Shown: positions 10,086-24,500, counted from the stretch's first letter. The stretch: DNA of 64,000 nucleotides from Litoditis marina (GCA_964036275.1 OZ038433.1:32893336-32957335); one strand, 5' to 3'. The notes: generated by a model from the sequence alone, not told the origin. Numbers and translations are program-made.

Positions 10086-11771
10086 TCAACTCTTTCTACA
10101 CAACCGTAACATGGGTATTTCATCGGGACAACAAAAATTGGGATCGTAGTCAACAAGCGGCACGTCAACAACATCAAAATACTTGGAAATTTCGTCCATG
10201 AACAAAGATTGCGCCTGAACCGGCTCTCCGATATCTCGCTTCTCATAAATACACAAAATTTCACAGGCAGTGGAGGCTCTAATAACATTAATAAGAGGTT
10301 GAACACTTGCTACATAATATATACAATCGACCAAAAGAAGTACATCAGAAACGGATAAATCTGTATGATTACACCAATCTAGAGATTGAACCTTGGGGAT
10401 ATGGGTAAACGATGACTTATTGATAGCAACATTTTCGTGTAGGAGAGACAATCTATCGGGCAGATCGGTAAGAGTCACATTTGCTCCGAGGGCCGCTAGC
10501 ACCAGTCCACACACTCCTGTACCGGCACCCAACTCAACCACCTGAGAAATAGTTTGGATGGCGAGCAAAATGAGAGAACATTCTAATTTATACTTTGACC
10601 TCCCCTCTCTCTTATTATAGAGAAAATTGAAGTATCGCCCCCCCCCCCCCTTTAGTTGGGTCCCCCACCCCCCGTAGCACTTCGACCCCCCACCCAAGCT
10701 TAAAACCTGAAAATCTAGGACGGGGGAGGGGTCAAAATTCAACTTCGACATTTACTATTCACTCCCCCTCCACCTGGGTCGGTGGGGGGGGGGGGGGGGG
10801 TAGATCTTCATCGATGGGGGGACAAACTTCAACGGTGGGGGGGGGGGGCTGAATCTCAACACCGGAAATGTTTACTTTTACCCCCCCCCACCCTCTAAAT
10901 TTCGTATTACGTTTTGGGTATTGAATTTTCACAACCACGGTGGAGGGGGGGGGGGGGTAAAACTACAATCCCCCAAAAGCAATACAAACTCAGAAAGGTG
11001 GGGGGTGAAAAGTCAATGTTCCCCAACTACACATTAACCTCCCCTCTGTTTCTCTCTCTCTCTCTCTCTCTCTATTCTAGTTATACACGCAACTATCTCT
11101 CCTTGAATCTTAGCTCGAAAATGAGGCATACGACATGCTTTCTCACTCAGCCGTGGGACAGTGAAATCAATTTTGTTTCTTTTGGCTCATATTCGTTGGT
11201 TTTCGGTATTTCGGGCAACGGGAAAAACACCCAAACAGGTCACTAACGTCACGAAAAATGTACAATAATGTTGATTTTCAGGAACCAACATACAAAAAGT
11301 TACCGTTCGATCCCGCCAACGTTCCTTTCCTTGCGAAATGAATGCATGTACGGCCACAATGGCACTATCCCACACCACTCCACACACATCGCTTTCGAGC
11401 TCCTGAAACACAAACTCAGGGTCATTTAAACTTAAAGTTGAAAATGAAAGACCAGAACATCAACAAAAAAATTACTATTATCGCCTCCTTTGATATAAAT
11501 TAACCACTTTTTTTGGCGTATTCAAATTCAGAAAGTTATTCAAGATTCAACTTTAACACTTCATAGTATAATGAATTGTCGGTCACCACCTACGGTTGAA
11601 TGTTTTCTTACTTTAGATCTAGCTAGGTTTTCATGAGCTAAAATTGAGTGTAAAACTAAAACTGTACAACTTGACCGGAAGATGCACCTGTATAACTTGA
11701 ACAGAAGATGATCCTACATCAAAGAAACGAGAGCAGGTTATTTTCTTCACATCTTCTTGGGCAGACTCCAT
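10086..11771 (-). CDS. VCPKMT-like: VCPKMT/METTL21D-type protein-lysine methyltransferase
   Basis: Three exons, 212 residues: 11771-11688, 11402-11304, 10541-10086. Exon 2 carries the family's CGVVWDSAIV segment. Exon 3 opens with the SAM-binding motif VVELGAGTGVCGL, followed by GANVTLTDL (acidic loop), a buried-core strand and DCIYY, a METTL21 signature in the place of the DxxY motif, then a CIYEKR strand near the end. Human VCPKMT (229 residues) trimethylates one lysine of the AAA ATPase p97/VCP; the VCP target here is inferred only from similarity. The gene lies head-to-head with the SLC37A4-like gene (about 810 bp between ATGs), and its stop is about 310 bp upstream of the LTA4H-like ATG on the same strand. 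A TTTTCAG sits 8 nt before the ATG. Intron 2 carries long G and C runs. Confidence 0.88.
10630..11074. repeat. Poly(G)/poly(C) and (CT)n-rich intron segment
   Basis: Homopolymer runs include 13 C at 10638-10650, 17 G at 10784-10800 and 13 G near 10945-10957. They alternate with shorter G6-G9 and C5-C8 runs over about 340 bp, then a (CT)n tract at 11048-11074. All of it lies in intron 2 of the VCPKMT-like gene. The tracts could form G-quadruplex or triplex structures and are likely to be error-prone in assembly. Confidence 0.8.
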
Positions 11772-12581
11772 AATTCCATCTGAAAACACCGCTGAAAAAG
11801 GTGCAAATTGGTAAAAAAAAAACTAAGAAGAGAGAAACACGATAGATCAGAACACTAAACTACAGCGAGATGTACAGAAGGAGTACTCGAAAGCGAGCCG
11901 CTGATGGAGCAAATTATAATGGAATTAGGATACAAATTGAAAATGTGAAAACACTGCAGTGCCTTTGAAATAAAATTGTTTACAATGAACAGCGTGCGTG
12001 TCGCGCGATGGAAATAATTATGACTTGGCGATGAAGAAAAACGAAAGACCGCAGATGTAGCAAGTGATTGAAGAATATAAATGAAATGATATGAACTTAA
12101 TTTCTACTAAAATGTGAAAAATTGAGTGAAATTTTTGAATATATCCGGTTCCGTTACGCTCATAAAACGAGGGCAGCTCATTCAATCTTTGGGCGAGTGC
12201 GGAGTTGAAAACTCGTTCACGATGTTTTTTTTATCATGATTTTTATTTATTTATTAAAGCATGGAAGTTTTAATTGTCATTATTTGTTGTTGAGCTCAGG
12301 GCTAACAAAGTTCAACATAAGAGATAATCCCACTTCATACAACGGCTACAACGTGTAATTATAGTTCTTCCGTATACTTACGCGTAAGTTCTTTGTAATA
12401 ATAATGTAATCTATCGTCGTATTCTTTTGTTGAGGCGACGGTTTGGTTTAACTTATTTTTTTATGGGTGATCTAATTGGCATGAATATATGTGTAACTTC
12501 CTCTAAGATATTATTAACTGGCTCTGAACTGCTCGTTCTTCACGCACGTTGCGAAGTCTAGCTCTAATTGCAGCTTGCAGC
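11772..12581. promoter_or_regulatory. Divergent intergenic region, probable bidirectional promoter
   Basis: About 810 bp between the ATG of the minus-strand VCPKMT-like gene and the ATG of the plus-strand SLC37A4-like gene, with no other exon seen. No TATA box or other motif can be assigned with confidence. The head-to-head layout is the only support. Confidence 0.35.
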
Positions 12582-15500
12582 ATGACATTCCTCAAGTTTT
12601 CCATTGTTCTCGTCGCGTATTCATACTATGTATACTGTCGGCGTTTACCCATGATGGCTCTTCCCCAGATACGTGCCGAAATTGACTTGTCCAAAGACGA
12701 TTTAGGTCAGTTCAACCAGTGGCCGTATTCACCAATCCTCGGGAAGCTAAAATACCTTCCCGCGGGAAGGTAGAGCACGAAAATAGTGTGCGGGTGAGGA
12801 GGGTCCAGAGGCGCGGGAAGCTTTTTTACCTTCCCGGGATCTTGGTGAATACGGCCACAGATGATCTATGCTTCATTCAGCCTTCAGTCAACGCTTGAAC
12901 CTCGTACACCACACACCAGTGAGGGTCGTAAATTCGTTAAAAAGGAATTCTTTTCATATATATGGAGACGTGAAAATCAATCGTTTTGCATAAAGTAGAC
13001 CTAATTTCTAGTTTTCGGTGAAAAAGTAGCCCGTTTCGCGTTGCATCTATATAATGGAGTAATTAGTACCAGTTTAGTACAAATTTTCATCGTGTCAAAA
13101 GATTTTGCTTCGTTGTGGCTGGTTCAGGTATTGCCTGCTTCTCTTTCTACACTTTTCGATAATCATCAAATTTATTGGACTAAACCTCAAAAAAAGATAC
13201 TTAGATGTCTAGTTGATATGATACCCACTCAAGCAAATCTCTTGTTTTGTGGTTTTTTCATCGCAGGGTTTTCATTCAAAATAATGCCCAAGGTTGTTGT
13301 GTTGTGATTAAGAAGTGTGTGAATCTGTTACTTGAACTTGGAAGCTCTTCCCCCAGCGTGAATACATGAGCTCAGCTTGTTTTCAATTCAATGTGGTCAT
13401 TTAATTTGTATATTGTTATGCTGTAATTATCTTAATATATTGTGTTCGTGCGTTTATGTTTAATAGTATCGTTGTTGATATAGTACGACTTATCGTACGC
13501 AATCTCATTTCATATGTTTTCTTCATTTTTTCGCCTTCAATGAAGAGTTTTCCAGTGTTAGTATAGCATGTTTATGGCTCGATCGCGGTATTCAGTTGGA
13601 TCATCATGGTAGGCTATCAACCCGATACCGTCACACAGACAGAACTTTCCACCTCCGAGTATAGGTGGGTTCAAATCAAGATTATGATGCCACGATTTTA
13701 TTTACGCACAACGCTTATTGTGTATTGTGTTTTTACCAGTACCATTATAAGGTACTCACAAAGTGAACTTAATTCCCAACTAGATTTGATAAGTCCATTT
13801 CTAACCGCTCAGCTCAGACACATATTGGATCATTCGTGCCGTTGCCTAAGGGTGCGATCATACTTTGAGCCCCCAAATTAGGAGGCAGCAGCACGAATGT
13901 GCAACTGATATGTATCGATTAACCCTCCCGAGCATCTAGGTGCTCAATCGATATGCATAGTTTTCACCGCTGCTTCCCTGGGGGCTCGAAGTATGACCGG
14001 AGCCTAAGTAGTGATCTTATTATCAACACAGAATACAACTACTGTTTACTGTGTTTCAACCATTTTATACCCCTTATTTTGTTGCAGTGAAGCCGGTCTT
14101 CTAAGTGGAATAGTTACTCGTCTGATAATTCAACCTCTGGACGTCTTGAAAATACGATTTCAACTACAGGAAGAACCTATTGGAGGAAAGTCTTCCGGCA
14201 AGTATAGAGTGAGTTTCTGATCGAGGAACTGTTTGTTACATAGGTGGGATAGTGTCGGTTTTAGGCTTTGAACAGTTAAACATCCTCTCCACTGAGTAAG
14301 CGAAAAGTTATGGGTCCCCCCTAGGTCATTACCCTACCAACCCAGAATTATTGATCAAGTTGTGGACACCCCTAGCTCAGTTAAAGAAACAGTTAAGGAT
14401 CCCTCGGTCAAATACCCGGGGTATCACACCTATGGTTTGTTATCATAGATCAAACGTAGGGCGACTTTGTTGGTTTGTAAATTGAATCACCCATTTTTCT
14501 TCAAAATCGAGGTTTTGAACTAAAAAATGTCACCTTTACTGATGAAAACCTCACTTTCCACCCAGTTTTGTAGTATTTCATCCAGATAAAACACCTGATT
14601 TTCAATATTTTTTTTGTGGAGAACAAAGTCGCCTCATGTATGTCATAGATGATAGATCGGTCGTGTCGTATACTTGTGGCCACACACCAGTAAAGTTGTC
14701 CGAACAGTCAGAAAAATTCAACAAACGGACTACTTTTTTGCCGAAAAGGAGAAAATCGGTTTTTTGATGGAAAAATCATACATTTTTACGTGTTCACATC
14801 TAAAAACGGACTACTTTTAGTAGCTAAGTCAGACCTTACTGGTATTTGCTTGTGGCTGTTTTCACGAAACTCGAAAAAACGTCTTGGGTACTCTTTTGTG
14901 GGTGTTGTTCCATCATTTAACCACCAAGGCGAGAACCTCCCGCGAGCATTCACCACGTCTCAACTTGTAATCTGTACTGTGGTACTTGGCAAAACGTTTC
15001 AATAACATCTGGTCGTGTAACCTGTAACTGTGTGGCGTTGGCCTGTACCTGTACCATTTCTAGTTTTAGAATCATTCCTGAAATTGATATTATCGACCTG
15101 CGAATCATACTCTCACGTAACGGCAGATTAGTATTTTGACATTTGCAATTTTCCATTAGTAATACGCGCACAACGCTAGAGAACGTGTTTAGATACTGAT
15201 TTGAAAATGTTGAGGACTTTTGATTAGAAAGAACTGGGATTTTGTTATCGTACCTGTGCTGCTGCGCACCGTGTTTTTCGATGTCATAATCTTCTTTAGC
15301 ATTCCTTTTGTGCGATCTAGCACAACATCTTGAACCGATAACTAAAATGTTATTTCATTAGTTTCGAATATTGAGACATGTTGATTAATGCGAATATGGA
15401 TCAAAGATTAGTGAGCGGGGATCATATCAATGGTTTAACATTTGTTGTGTTTATGAAATCACGAAACGATTAAAAAAGGTTAAAGAAGCATGTAGTTTGT

Positions 15501-18500
15501 GCAAAATACAAAAGTGTGATTTAGATGAACCAAACGTTTAGTTGTTTCAAAATTTGTGTCATGTTGGCTACTGTTAAGTTTAAGTAGAGAAGGTGAATTC
15601 TTCCTTAACTATTTTAGCCTGATAAGGTTACGCACATTTCACTGCCACTACCAAAATCTGGACTGCATTCACGAGAATTTGATAGAGTAGAATGAGCATA
15701 TCCAAACTGGTCCCGGACCATAGTCGGGCTGGCCCTGTCTTTGAAGAAGAGAACCTGGGAAATAAAAAGAACTGCTTATATAAATTTAAAATATTCCTAT
15801 TTAAACTGATTCATAATAGGATATAGCAATCGGTCGCAATCCGTCGTATATTGGTAATTTTATTCACAGTTCAACATTATCCAAGGGGGAAATAGTAAAT
15901 AGCCATAAAATGGACCTCCATCTGGCGAAATTTTGGAAAAGTCGGTTCTTTTGATTCATAATTTGACAATTTCACGCTCGTTATATAAGGTTGTCTCAAA
16001 AAGAAAAGTCTGTATCAATTTCGAAGAACGTTTCTAGCAACTTACATTTGCGACTGCTCAGCACGAAGGAGTTGGATTAAATGACTTAGAATGTACGTGG
16101 ACTTCAATATCACAAACTAGACTGAAGTGAACGCGCACCTTCTGTCAAAATGAGAAACATGTTCAGCATGTGAACAGTTTCACGTTTTCGCAGTTTGTAC
16201 GTTGAAGAAAAGTGTGGACTAACTTACTAAATTTACTGAATGGCTAGTAACTGAGAAAATACAACTAAATAAGTTAGTAAGTAAGATAAATTATTTGTAC
16301 AACTGAGCAGCTGCATAGTAAGGTTTAACCCCTTTTATTCTCAACTTTGCTCTTCAAAATGAAAAGCTGGAAAGTCACGTGTACAATCGCGAATACATCA
16401 TATTCTACTCGATTCTATTCTATAGTCGATACCCATACGTGAGGCGATTTTGTTGTCTCCACAGAAAGCGTGGGAAAGTCGGGTGTTCATCTACCCGTAC
16501 AACTGTGCGTGTACAAAAAACGACACCGTTTTTTCAATCGCGTTTGCAAAATCGAGTCGAGGGGGCGTGGCGAAATCGAGGGGGCGTGGCGAAATCGACC
16601 AATCACAGCCCGCCTATTCAAATTCAAAAAAGGCGGGAATTTCGAAAGTTCAAATAAAACTCAAATTTTATAATTTTAATTCCAATGAAACTTTTGGCAT
16701 TTAAGCTTGTATTTATTCAAGTTATGGTTATATAATATTATGATTTGACTACATTATTGGTTTTCACTGAACCAAATAGTAAACCAGAAAACAACTTCAG
16801 TTTTATAATAACTAAGTTCAACTCGATTTCACTCAGTCGTTTTTCACTCTATTCGGGAGTAGAAAATTGTTTAGGACTGGTTATGTTGTGATAAACGGAG
16901 ACAGAACACTCGAATAAGAAAAGTTGTGAACGAATGTAGAGGAATAGTTTCTATATTACAGAACACTAAATAACAGTTAATTTGTTGTTCTGCTCCCATA
17001 CTACATAGGCTCAGATCCACATAAAAACCGTAAAATACTATTGAAGATGAGGGTACGGAGTATGGGAACAAACACGTTTGAAGACCGATTCGAGGTTAGC
17101 TCTCTCCAAAATAGGTGTAAATGTCGGTGTTTAATGCTCTAAGCTCGAGTTGTTTGTAGTTTGATCCTGCTGGTTTTCAGTCAAATGAAACGTTCCATAC
17201 AGGAACTCGTAGTTAGTTAACTTATGGTTTTGTTAGATTATCAAATACCTAGATGTTCGGTTCGCTTGCAGAGAACGAAAGAAGAAAACACTTGTGTTCT
17301 TGTAATGCTACAAAACTACATACAAAAGCTACATAACTGAACAGTATACCCAGGTTCGAATAAAGTATTGCAGGGAGAGAAGCACTAAATATTTGCTAGT
17401 TGTTTCATTTTGGTTCTCTAAATTTATTGAACCATATGTGCAAACATCACACACTAACTTTTTTCGTGTGAAAGAATTATGAAAAGACAATATATGCATC
17501 CTAAGTCCTATTTTTGAGAGTTGAGAGTCCTATTTTTCACATATGTCATGTGCTCTACATCTTAAAAACGTCTTCTTGAGCATCACCCTTATCACGTTTA
17601 ATTTAACGTGTGTCCCTCTGCTAACAGTGTTTCAACCAAGTACATCAAACATTGATAACGCGGTCAAATTTGTGATTATAGCGAGCTTTTTTAGTGGAAA
17701 TCATTTTGTGTGTGTACTACGCCACATAGGCATAAACAAATATTGTTACCTCTATAGGGAAAAGATTTTGAGCACAAAGCAATGGAACAGAGAAAATATT
17801 AAACACAATTTGTGTGAATGCTTGTTTGGAGCAATAAAGTTATGATTTCTTTATTTTCACACTGAGTTTCTAGTACATAGAAGAACAACCTGCGAAATTC
17901 CGAACTAAAAACTGCGTAGTCTCCAATACTGAAGGAGGGTTCGTGGCGATGGGTTATACTAATTTTACCAACTAACCACGCTCCTCGACGTTCAAAATCT
18001 TCGTTATGGTCTTAATACGATCAACAGTTCACGAATGTGATGTCGACCTACAACCTCATCAAGTTAAAGGCGGTTTACACATGCAACCGGGTTGCATGCA
18101 ACCAAAATGCAACCCAGTTGCATGTGTACGAAACCATTGGTTGCTTTCAAATGCAACCTGAGTGCAGTTGAAATGCAACCGGGCTGTATCTCAAATGCAA
18201 CCAAAATCACTTAACATAACCAGAAAGGTAAATTTGGTTGCATTTGAAAAACCAGGTTGCATGTGTAATTGGCCCAAGTTAGAGCGATAATCACGCAGCT
18301 GGTTCTAGCTGATGGGTGAATAGGAACTCGATTTAGTTCACCTCACGTCTTTACCAGTTGAACAGTTTGGTTGAATTTGGTTGTATTTTTTTGGTTATAT
18401 TGTGAACGTACACTTGATTAGTATCGACTGAAGAATATAGAAAAACTTGTTAACAAACGCTATAGTCGTTTTCTCATTTGCTTCAGTGAAAACCAATAAT

Positions 18501-21500
18501 GTAGTGAAATCTAAATATTATAAAACCATAACTTGAATAAATACAAGCTTAATTTCCAAACGTTTCATTTAAATTAAAAAGTTTGAGATTTGATAAAACT
18601 TTCCAAATTCCCGCCATTTTTGAATTTGAATAGGCGGGCTGTGATTGGTCGATTTCGCCACGCCCCCTCGATTTCGCCACGCCCCCTCGATTTCGCCACG
18701 CCCCCTCGACTCGATTTTGCAAACGCGATTGAAAAAAACGGTGTCGTTTTTTGTACACGCACATACAACCCCTGTTCGTTTTGATGATCAACCTGCTATC
18801 CAAAGTCCCGTTCCTGTTGAAGTTACACAAATATCTGATGATCCTTCTCCTATGTGTGATACACCATCCATTATTGACCCTCCATCGTTCCATGATGCTC
18901 TTGATGATGCTTCTTTGAAATGTGTAAATGACAATGTTGACATATTGTATAATATGCAGCTGAGTGGAGTTTCTATGCGTGAACGTTACAGCTGTTTCCA
19001 TGGGTGCTATCAATTGACCCCTCATCTAGCCCCAATTGTTTCTGACGTGTACTTTGATCGCTATGGTTTCCGTTTCAACATCAATCAATCTTGGGTACCT
19101 CTTCCATCTCTGTCTTCTAACTGAGCCTCATTGACATCAACAACAAATGGTATTAGCAACTTTCTTCATGTACCTGTTTTTCTTTTGTTTTCTCAAATGC
19201 CAGTTTTAATAGTTTCATTTTGTGATTTCATATTGGTCTATTATTATACTGATAAACATTATTATTATTTCTTATCTGGTTGACCAAACTACAAAACCTG
19301 GTGCGAGTCTAGGTTTTCACCAGTAAAGTGCAACAATTGTTGTGTTTAGGCTAGTTCGAAATCCTGATTGAAAAAAAAACGGGGGAATCATCCAACAAAG
19401 TCGTGATACGTTTATGTTTCAGGGACTCATCCAGTCAATCCGTCTAATAGCCCACGAAGAGGGGTATAGGGCGTTCTGGAAGGGACATGTCCCGGCCCAA
19501 GGCTTATCAGCCATATATGGACTGGTACAATTTTCCTCATTTGAATGGCTCTCTAGACAGGTTTGTTTTTTCAAACAATTTTTTTCCTGTGAAAATTCTT
19601 TGGGTTTGTTATTTTTGGACTGGGTGAGTTATAAACAGTATAGGGAGGCGAGAGTCGCTCTAGGAGGGCGAGCGAGAAAAGTTATCAATCCTGTTCGTTT
19701 CGCAGTTTAGTTCCGGTGTATCTCAAACTTGATTCAAGAATGATGTGATGGTTTTTCCACTGATCCAAGGATCCAACTTCAAACTGCATTAGGATTCCTG
19801 TACCCCTACTTATATGTATATGTATGTCAACAATTTGTTGAGCTCGTTTATACAAGTGCCGTGTTTTTTGTATAATAAAGTCAATTTCCTTGTTTTTTTC
19901 AATAATTTAATGTATTTAGGCGGGTGCGCGTCTGCCGCAGCACTGGGAGAGTGTCCGATCGAGCAGTGACTTTGTCTGTGGCAGTCTGGCTGGTTGTTTC
20001 GCCATGACAGCAGCTATGCCGTTAGATGTTATTCGCACCCGACTGGTTGCACAGGGCAGTGGTGGACACGTGTATAGAGGTAATCAGCTTAGTTTCATTC
20101 TTTTACATTATCTTGTTATGTTTTTCTTAATTAGCTGGTTTTATATTCAATTGAATCACACATTCTGGATGACAAACGTTTACAAGTGTAGACACCGCTT
20201 CATACGTAAAAAAAAGGTTCACATCGAGTCGGTAAAAGTGAGCATGAGCATCCCCAAAAAGTAAGCATATGGCATTGGCATACACCCGTAAGGTCTGACT
20301 AAGCAACAAAAAATAGTCCGTTTCCAGATGTGAACAAGTAAAAATTTAGAATTTTTCATCAAAAGTAGACCGATTTTCATGTTTTCGGCTGGATAGTAGT
20401 CCGTTTTTCGAAATTTTCTGACTATTCGGACAACCTTGCTGGTGTGTGGGCATTGGATAACACGATTTTTCTTCATTTTACTGAGAAGCTGTAACATTAC
20501 CCCAAAAAGTGAACATGCTCCGTTCAAAATCGGGCAAAAGTGAGCATCGGTCAACATCAAATTGAGGGGGTATTTTACGTATGCACCGCTTAGTGTTCTA
20601 CAAAAAATAAATATTATGCTCACCCGAAACCACCGCTTAGGGAGTTAGGGCGAAATTTTTTCATCAACCAAAACTTTACTATACTAGCCAATTAGCCTCA
20701 CGCGTAGGAGTAAGATGTTACTTTACAAAAAAGAGTGGGTTTTTCGATTGAAATACGTGGAACTTCATGATTTTCCATCAATTGATCATTTTTCGATACT
20801 TAAGTTTGCGAAAATGAAGTCCGTTTTTGACAACTTTACTACAGTGTGACTAGCTTGTATCTGTATGCGTTAGGGTTGTTAATCGATTATGAAAGAACGA
20901 TTATTTCGATTTTAGACTTTCGCTATTTAATGGAAAGCTCACTCCATGGGTTAGATTTTAGATATATTATGTGAATGCGCTTTACACTTAACTCATTATC
21001 AGAACTAACGTATGATGCGTCCTAATCGAAATCTGACCATTTTTCAAGACTATGTAATCGAAAATTCGATTTTCGATAAATTTCGCCTTTTTCGGTTTTC
21101 GATTTTGAACACATTTTGTCTAATCTCTGTTTTTCGAGTTTCGACTTTTGGCTTTTGGCGAAATTCCGATCTGAAGACTGAAGATCGAAAATCGACTTTA
21201 ATCTCGATCTTAACAACAATAACAACCCTAGTATGTGTGCTTATAGGTACGTTCCACGCGATCAAGTACATCTGGTACAAGGAGGGAGTGGCGGGGTACT
21301 TCCGTGGTTGGACCCCCTCCGTCATCCAAATAGCCCCCTTCACGGGGCTACAGTTCGCCATGTACAACTTCTTCCTCAAGTTGTGGAACAAGTTCAACAA
21401 GAACCACGAGACGTCGGGAGCGCTAGTTGCCGGCGCCTCCGCGGGTACGGTGGCAAAGACGGTGGGTGGTTGTTGTTTGTTTGTGTGTTGTTTACATACA

Positions 21501-24500
21501 ACGCCCAAGCCTCTTGTGGGAAATGGGATAGAGGGTCACGAACAAATTTATGTGAAAGGGGGGGGGGGGGGTCGCGAGTTGAAACCTGACCAAATGCTCA
21601 CGAAATTAGTAGTGTAGTGAACAACGAGAATATTTTTCAAAGCTAATATGAGGTACTCTCGATGGTGTATGTTTGTTTACAAGTTTACATGCATACATAC
21701 TCCAGTAAAGTAGTTCTAAAAAGGCATTTTTCTCAATATTAGGAAAAGTAGTGGTTATTTGGATGTAAAATCATTATGTTTTACTGATTCTATTTACACC
21801 TCACTGTTGTGTGGTTCATACACCGCCAAGGGCCTCTTAATCCTTCAAAATTCTCGCGACCCCTCCGTGTTTTCGCGTGTCGCGACCCCCCAAAACGGCG
21901 ATATTCAACTAATTTCCGTACGATTATAGCTGATTTTGTATGAAAATCGTTAGTTGACAGTTCGCAACCCCTACTTTTCACAAGAATTTGTTCGCGACTC
22001 CCCCATTTATGAGAGGCCTTGGCGGTGTATGGTGTGGTTGTTGTTTTTGTTTACGTGCATTCTCGAGGTTCTTTCGCTGCCTTCACTGATTTATACGTTT
22101 TTTTTGAATCGTTCTATTGTAGGAACAGACCTTTCTTCAAAAGGAAGTCTTTGTTGACAAGTATCAAGAATTTCAAATTTTGCTTCGAAAACTGTCTGTA
22201 AAACTCTAAGTTTTCCCGAAAAAGGAGGTCATTTTTTATAATTTCTAGGTTTTGTACCCGTTGGACATGGTTAGACATCGACTACAGATGAATGGATTTC
22301 AACGGACGGGATTCGGCAAAACTTCCAAGTAGGATAGATTTCTATGGGCGTTCTTTGTTGGGCAAGCAGGGTTTGGTTTGTAGTTTGTACCTTATACTTT
22401 GGCAGGTAGTCAACCACGTCAGTACGCTAATTCGCTAATCATGTGTATCGATCGAACGTGTGCTGCAGCTAGGCAAGGTTAAGTAGAAGTTGCATTCAAG
22501 CGATTTAGCATAGAGTAATTTCGGAACATTTCACAGTTTTCGCAGAAATTAAGCTTTTTTGAGTGTATATTCAGAACTGTTATCCATAGAATTCTCGATA
22601 ATAGCCCGTTGTATCGTCAGGAATCAATGGGGAATGTTGCGTACAATGCGTTCGGTGGTCCGACATGAGACGGTGTACGGCCTGTTCAAAGGACTGTGGC
22701 CCAGCCAGATAAAAGCGGCAGCCAACTCTGGATTCGCCTTCCTTTTCTATGAAATATTCTGTGATGTGTTGCGAGATAGGAAAAATAACGACAATTGAGC
22801 TTATAGATGGCTGGTTAAAGAAGACGGGAGGGAGTTGGAACGTCTGAAAAATGTCCATCTTGTAGGAGAAAGTTTTTTTTTTTGGTAGTTTGACACTTAC
22901 GGGATTTAAGTTTGAAGACATTAGTTTTCATGTAATGTGAACAAAAAGTGGTAAAGTTGTAGTCGTAAATGAAGAGAACGTGATGAATTCCTCACGTGCC
23001 AACCTGAACTTCCTCCGGTCCTTTTTAATAGCGTATTCGCACAACGTAGTTGTATTCTGTAATCGGTGTACACCGGGTAGAGTGTTCGATTAGTTACGTT
23101 GTGTCATTGTCTTGGCATCTCATATTATTCATGTTGCTAGTTTGTTCACATCTGTAACTATACTGTAACTCCTAAACTAGCTGTATACTAGGAATAGATT
23201 TATATCAGATTAGACTTATAGTTTTGATTGTGGTGCACTAATTCAGCGTTACCTAAGCAACGCACTGTCTTTCTCGAAGTGCCTTGCGCTTGCTGGTCTT
23301 TTTTCTTTTTGTTACACAGATATTTGTTATTTATGCTGTTTGAGACAATAAAGTTTTTATTTTCATCGCATTTTCTTTTGAAGAACTTCTTTTATTGGTA
23401 TAAACGTGTGGGGATGGGTTTCTAAAGATAGGTATATTACTCCTCAAGTCGTTTAGTGTTTTGTATTGCAGTGTATCTCTTACATATTGATTATTTACAG
23501 GACTTCTAGTCTCTTCGCAGGCCCTATGCTTCACTGCCAGCAAGTTGTTCTTCGGGGTGGCTTCGGACCGCGTTTCTCCCCTGAAACTACTCTTCATGGG
23601 ATTGGCCGGAGTAGCGACGACTATGATAGGATTAGGTAGGTGTCACTATTCTTCAGCACGGGAAACATCGCATCAGCAAAAAAACAGTCCGTTTTAGATA
23701 TATTCTGAGTTCTGAGTATTAGGAGAAGTTTGCTGGACTATGCGGAGTATGGTTAGAGCTGGGATCGATGAGTGTGAGATGTTCGATCATGTTGCCCAAA
23801 GAAATAGCAGAAGTAATTGGATCCAAGTATACCTACTTTTCAAAAGTCTAAGTTTTGGTCAATATGGGAAAAATGTGGCTACTTCTGAAGCAAGTAATGC
23901 AATTAAATAATCAAATCGAATTTGTTGTAGTTCGATCTGGTTAAACCTCATAATTAACAGAGTTTAGCCGGAAACACAGGATCAAACTACAAACGCACTT
24001 TCATTGCCATCTCTATTTGCAGCCTACGTGGGTTCGTTCCCCCAACTTCTGCTGTGTTCCCTCTTTCTCGGCTCATTGCAGGGAGCCGGCTGGTTGCCAT
24101 CCACTAGACTCGTCGCCAAGGTATGTTCATGCAACCAAGTCATATATGGGAGTGACCGAATTCGCGTTGTAGTTTGATCTCACTACAGACAATAATATTC
24201 GACGAAACAGTGGGGACAGAGTATATCGGGATACGTCAACACACTACACACACCGCATGACCTACTTTGAAAAGAACGAACCGTGTTCGTAAATCGATTT
24301 TGTTGTTCACAGAAAGAGATTGAGTTAGGTGTTTCATTTTGAGTAACCAGACCACAAAACTGTGTGCGAAGTGATTAACCAGTAACATAGTGGAAATCAC
24401 AGTAGTTTAAGTCTTCAAAAAAAATATTTTTGGTTTCATCTACATTGTTATTTGATTTGTTGTGCCTTGAACCGAATGATGTCTGCCCATTTCAGTGGTT

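Larger units (their letters stand above)
16463..19124 (+). pseudogene. Unrecognised reading frame split by a transposon
   Basis: A frame opens after TCTCCACAG at 16462 (KRGKVGCSSTRTT) and is cut at 16503. It resumes in the same frame after the right target duplicate (TTPVRFDDQP... from about 18765) and runs about 118 residues to a stop at 19122-19124. Removing the 16504-18763 element and one TACAAC copy restores one continuous frame. The right part is rich in Asp, Pro and Ser, then YFDRYGFRFNINQ. I recognise no family. It may be a remnant of an older transposon or retrogene lying in the SLC25A19-like intron. Confidence 0.5.

Noticed and set aside
18549..19025. 158-codon minus-strand frame across the 18.5-kb repeat
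   Set aside because: It runs through the transposon's terminal repeat and the antisense of the split frame; codon content is explained by the GGGGGCGTGGC tandem units.
21050..21508. 152-codon minus-strand frame
   Set aside because: Antisense of a well-supported SLC25A19-like exon.
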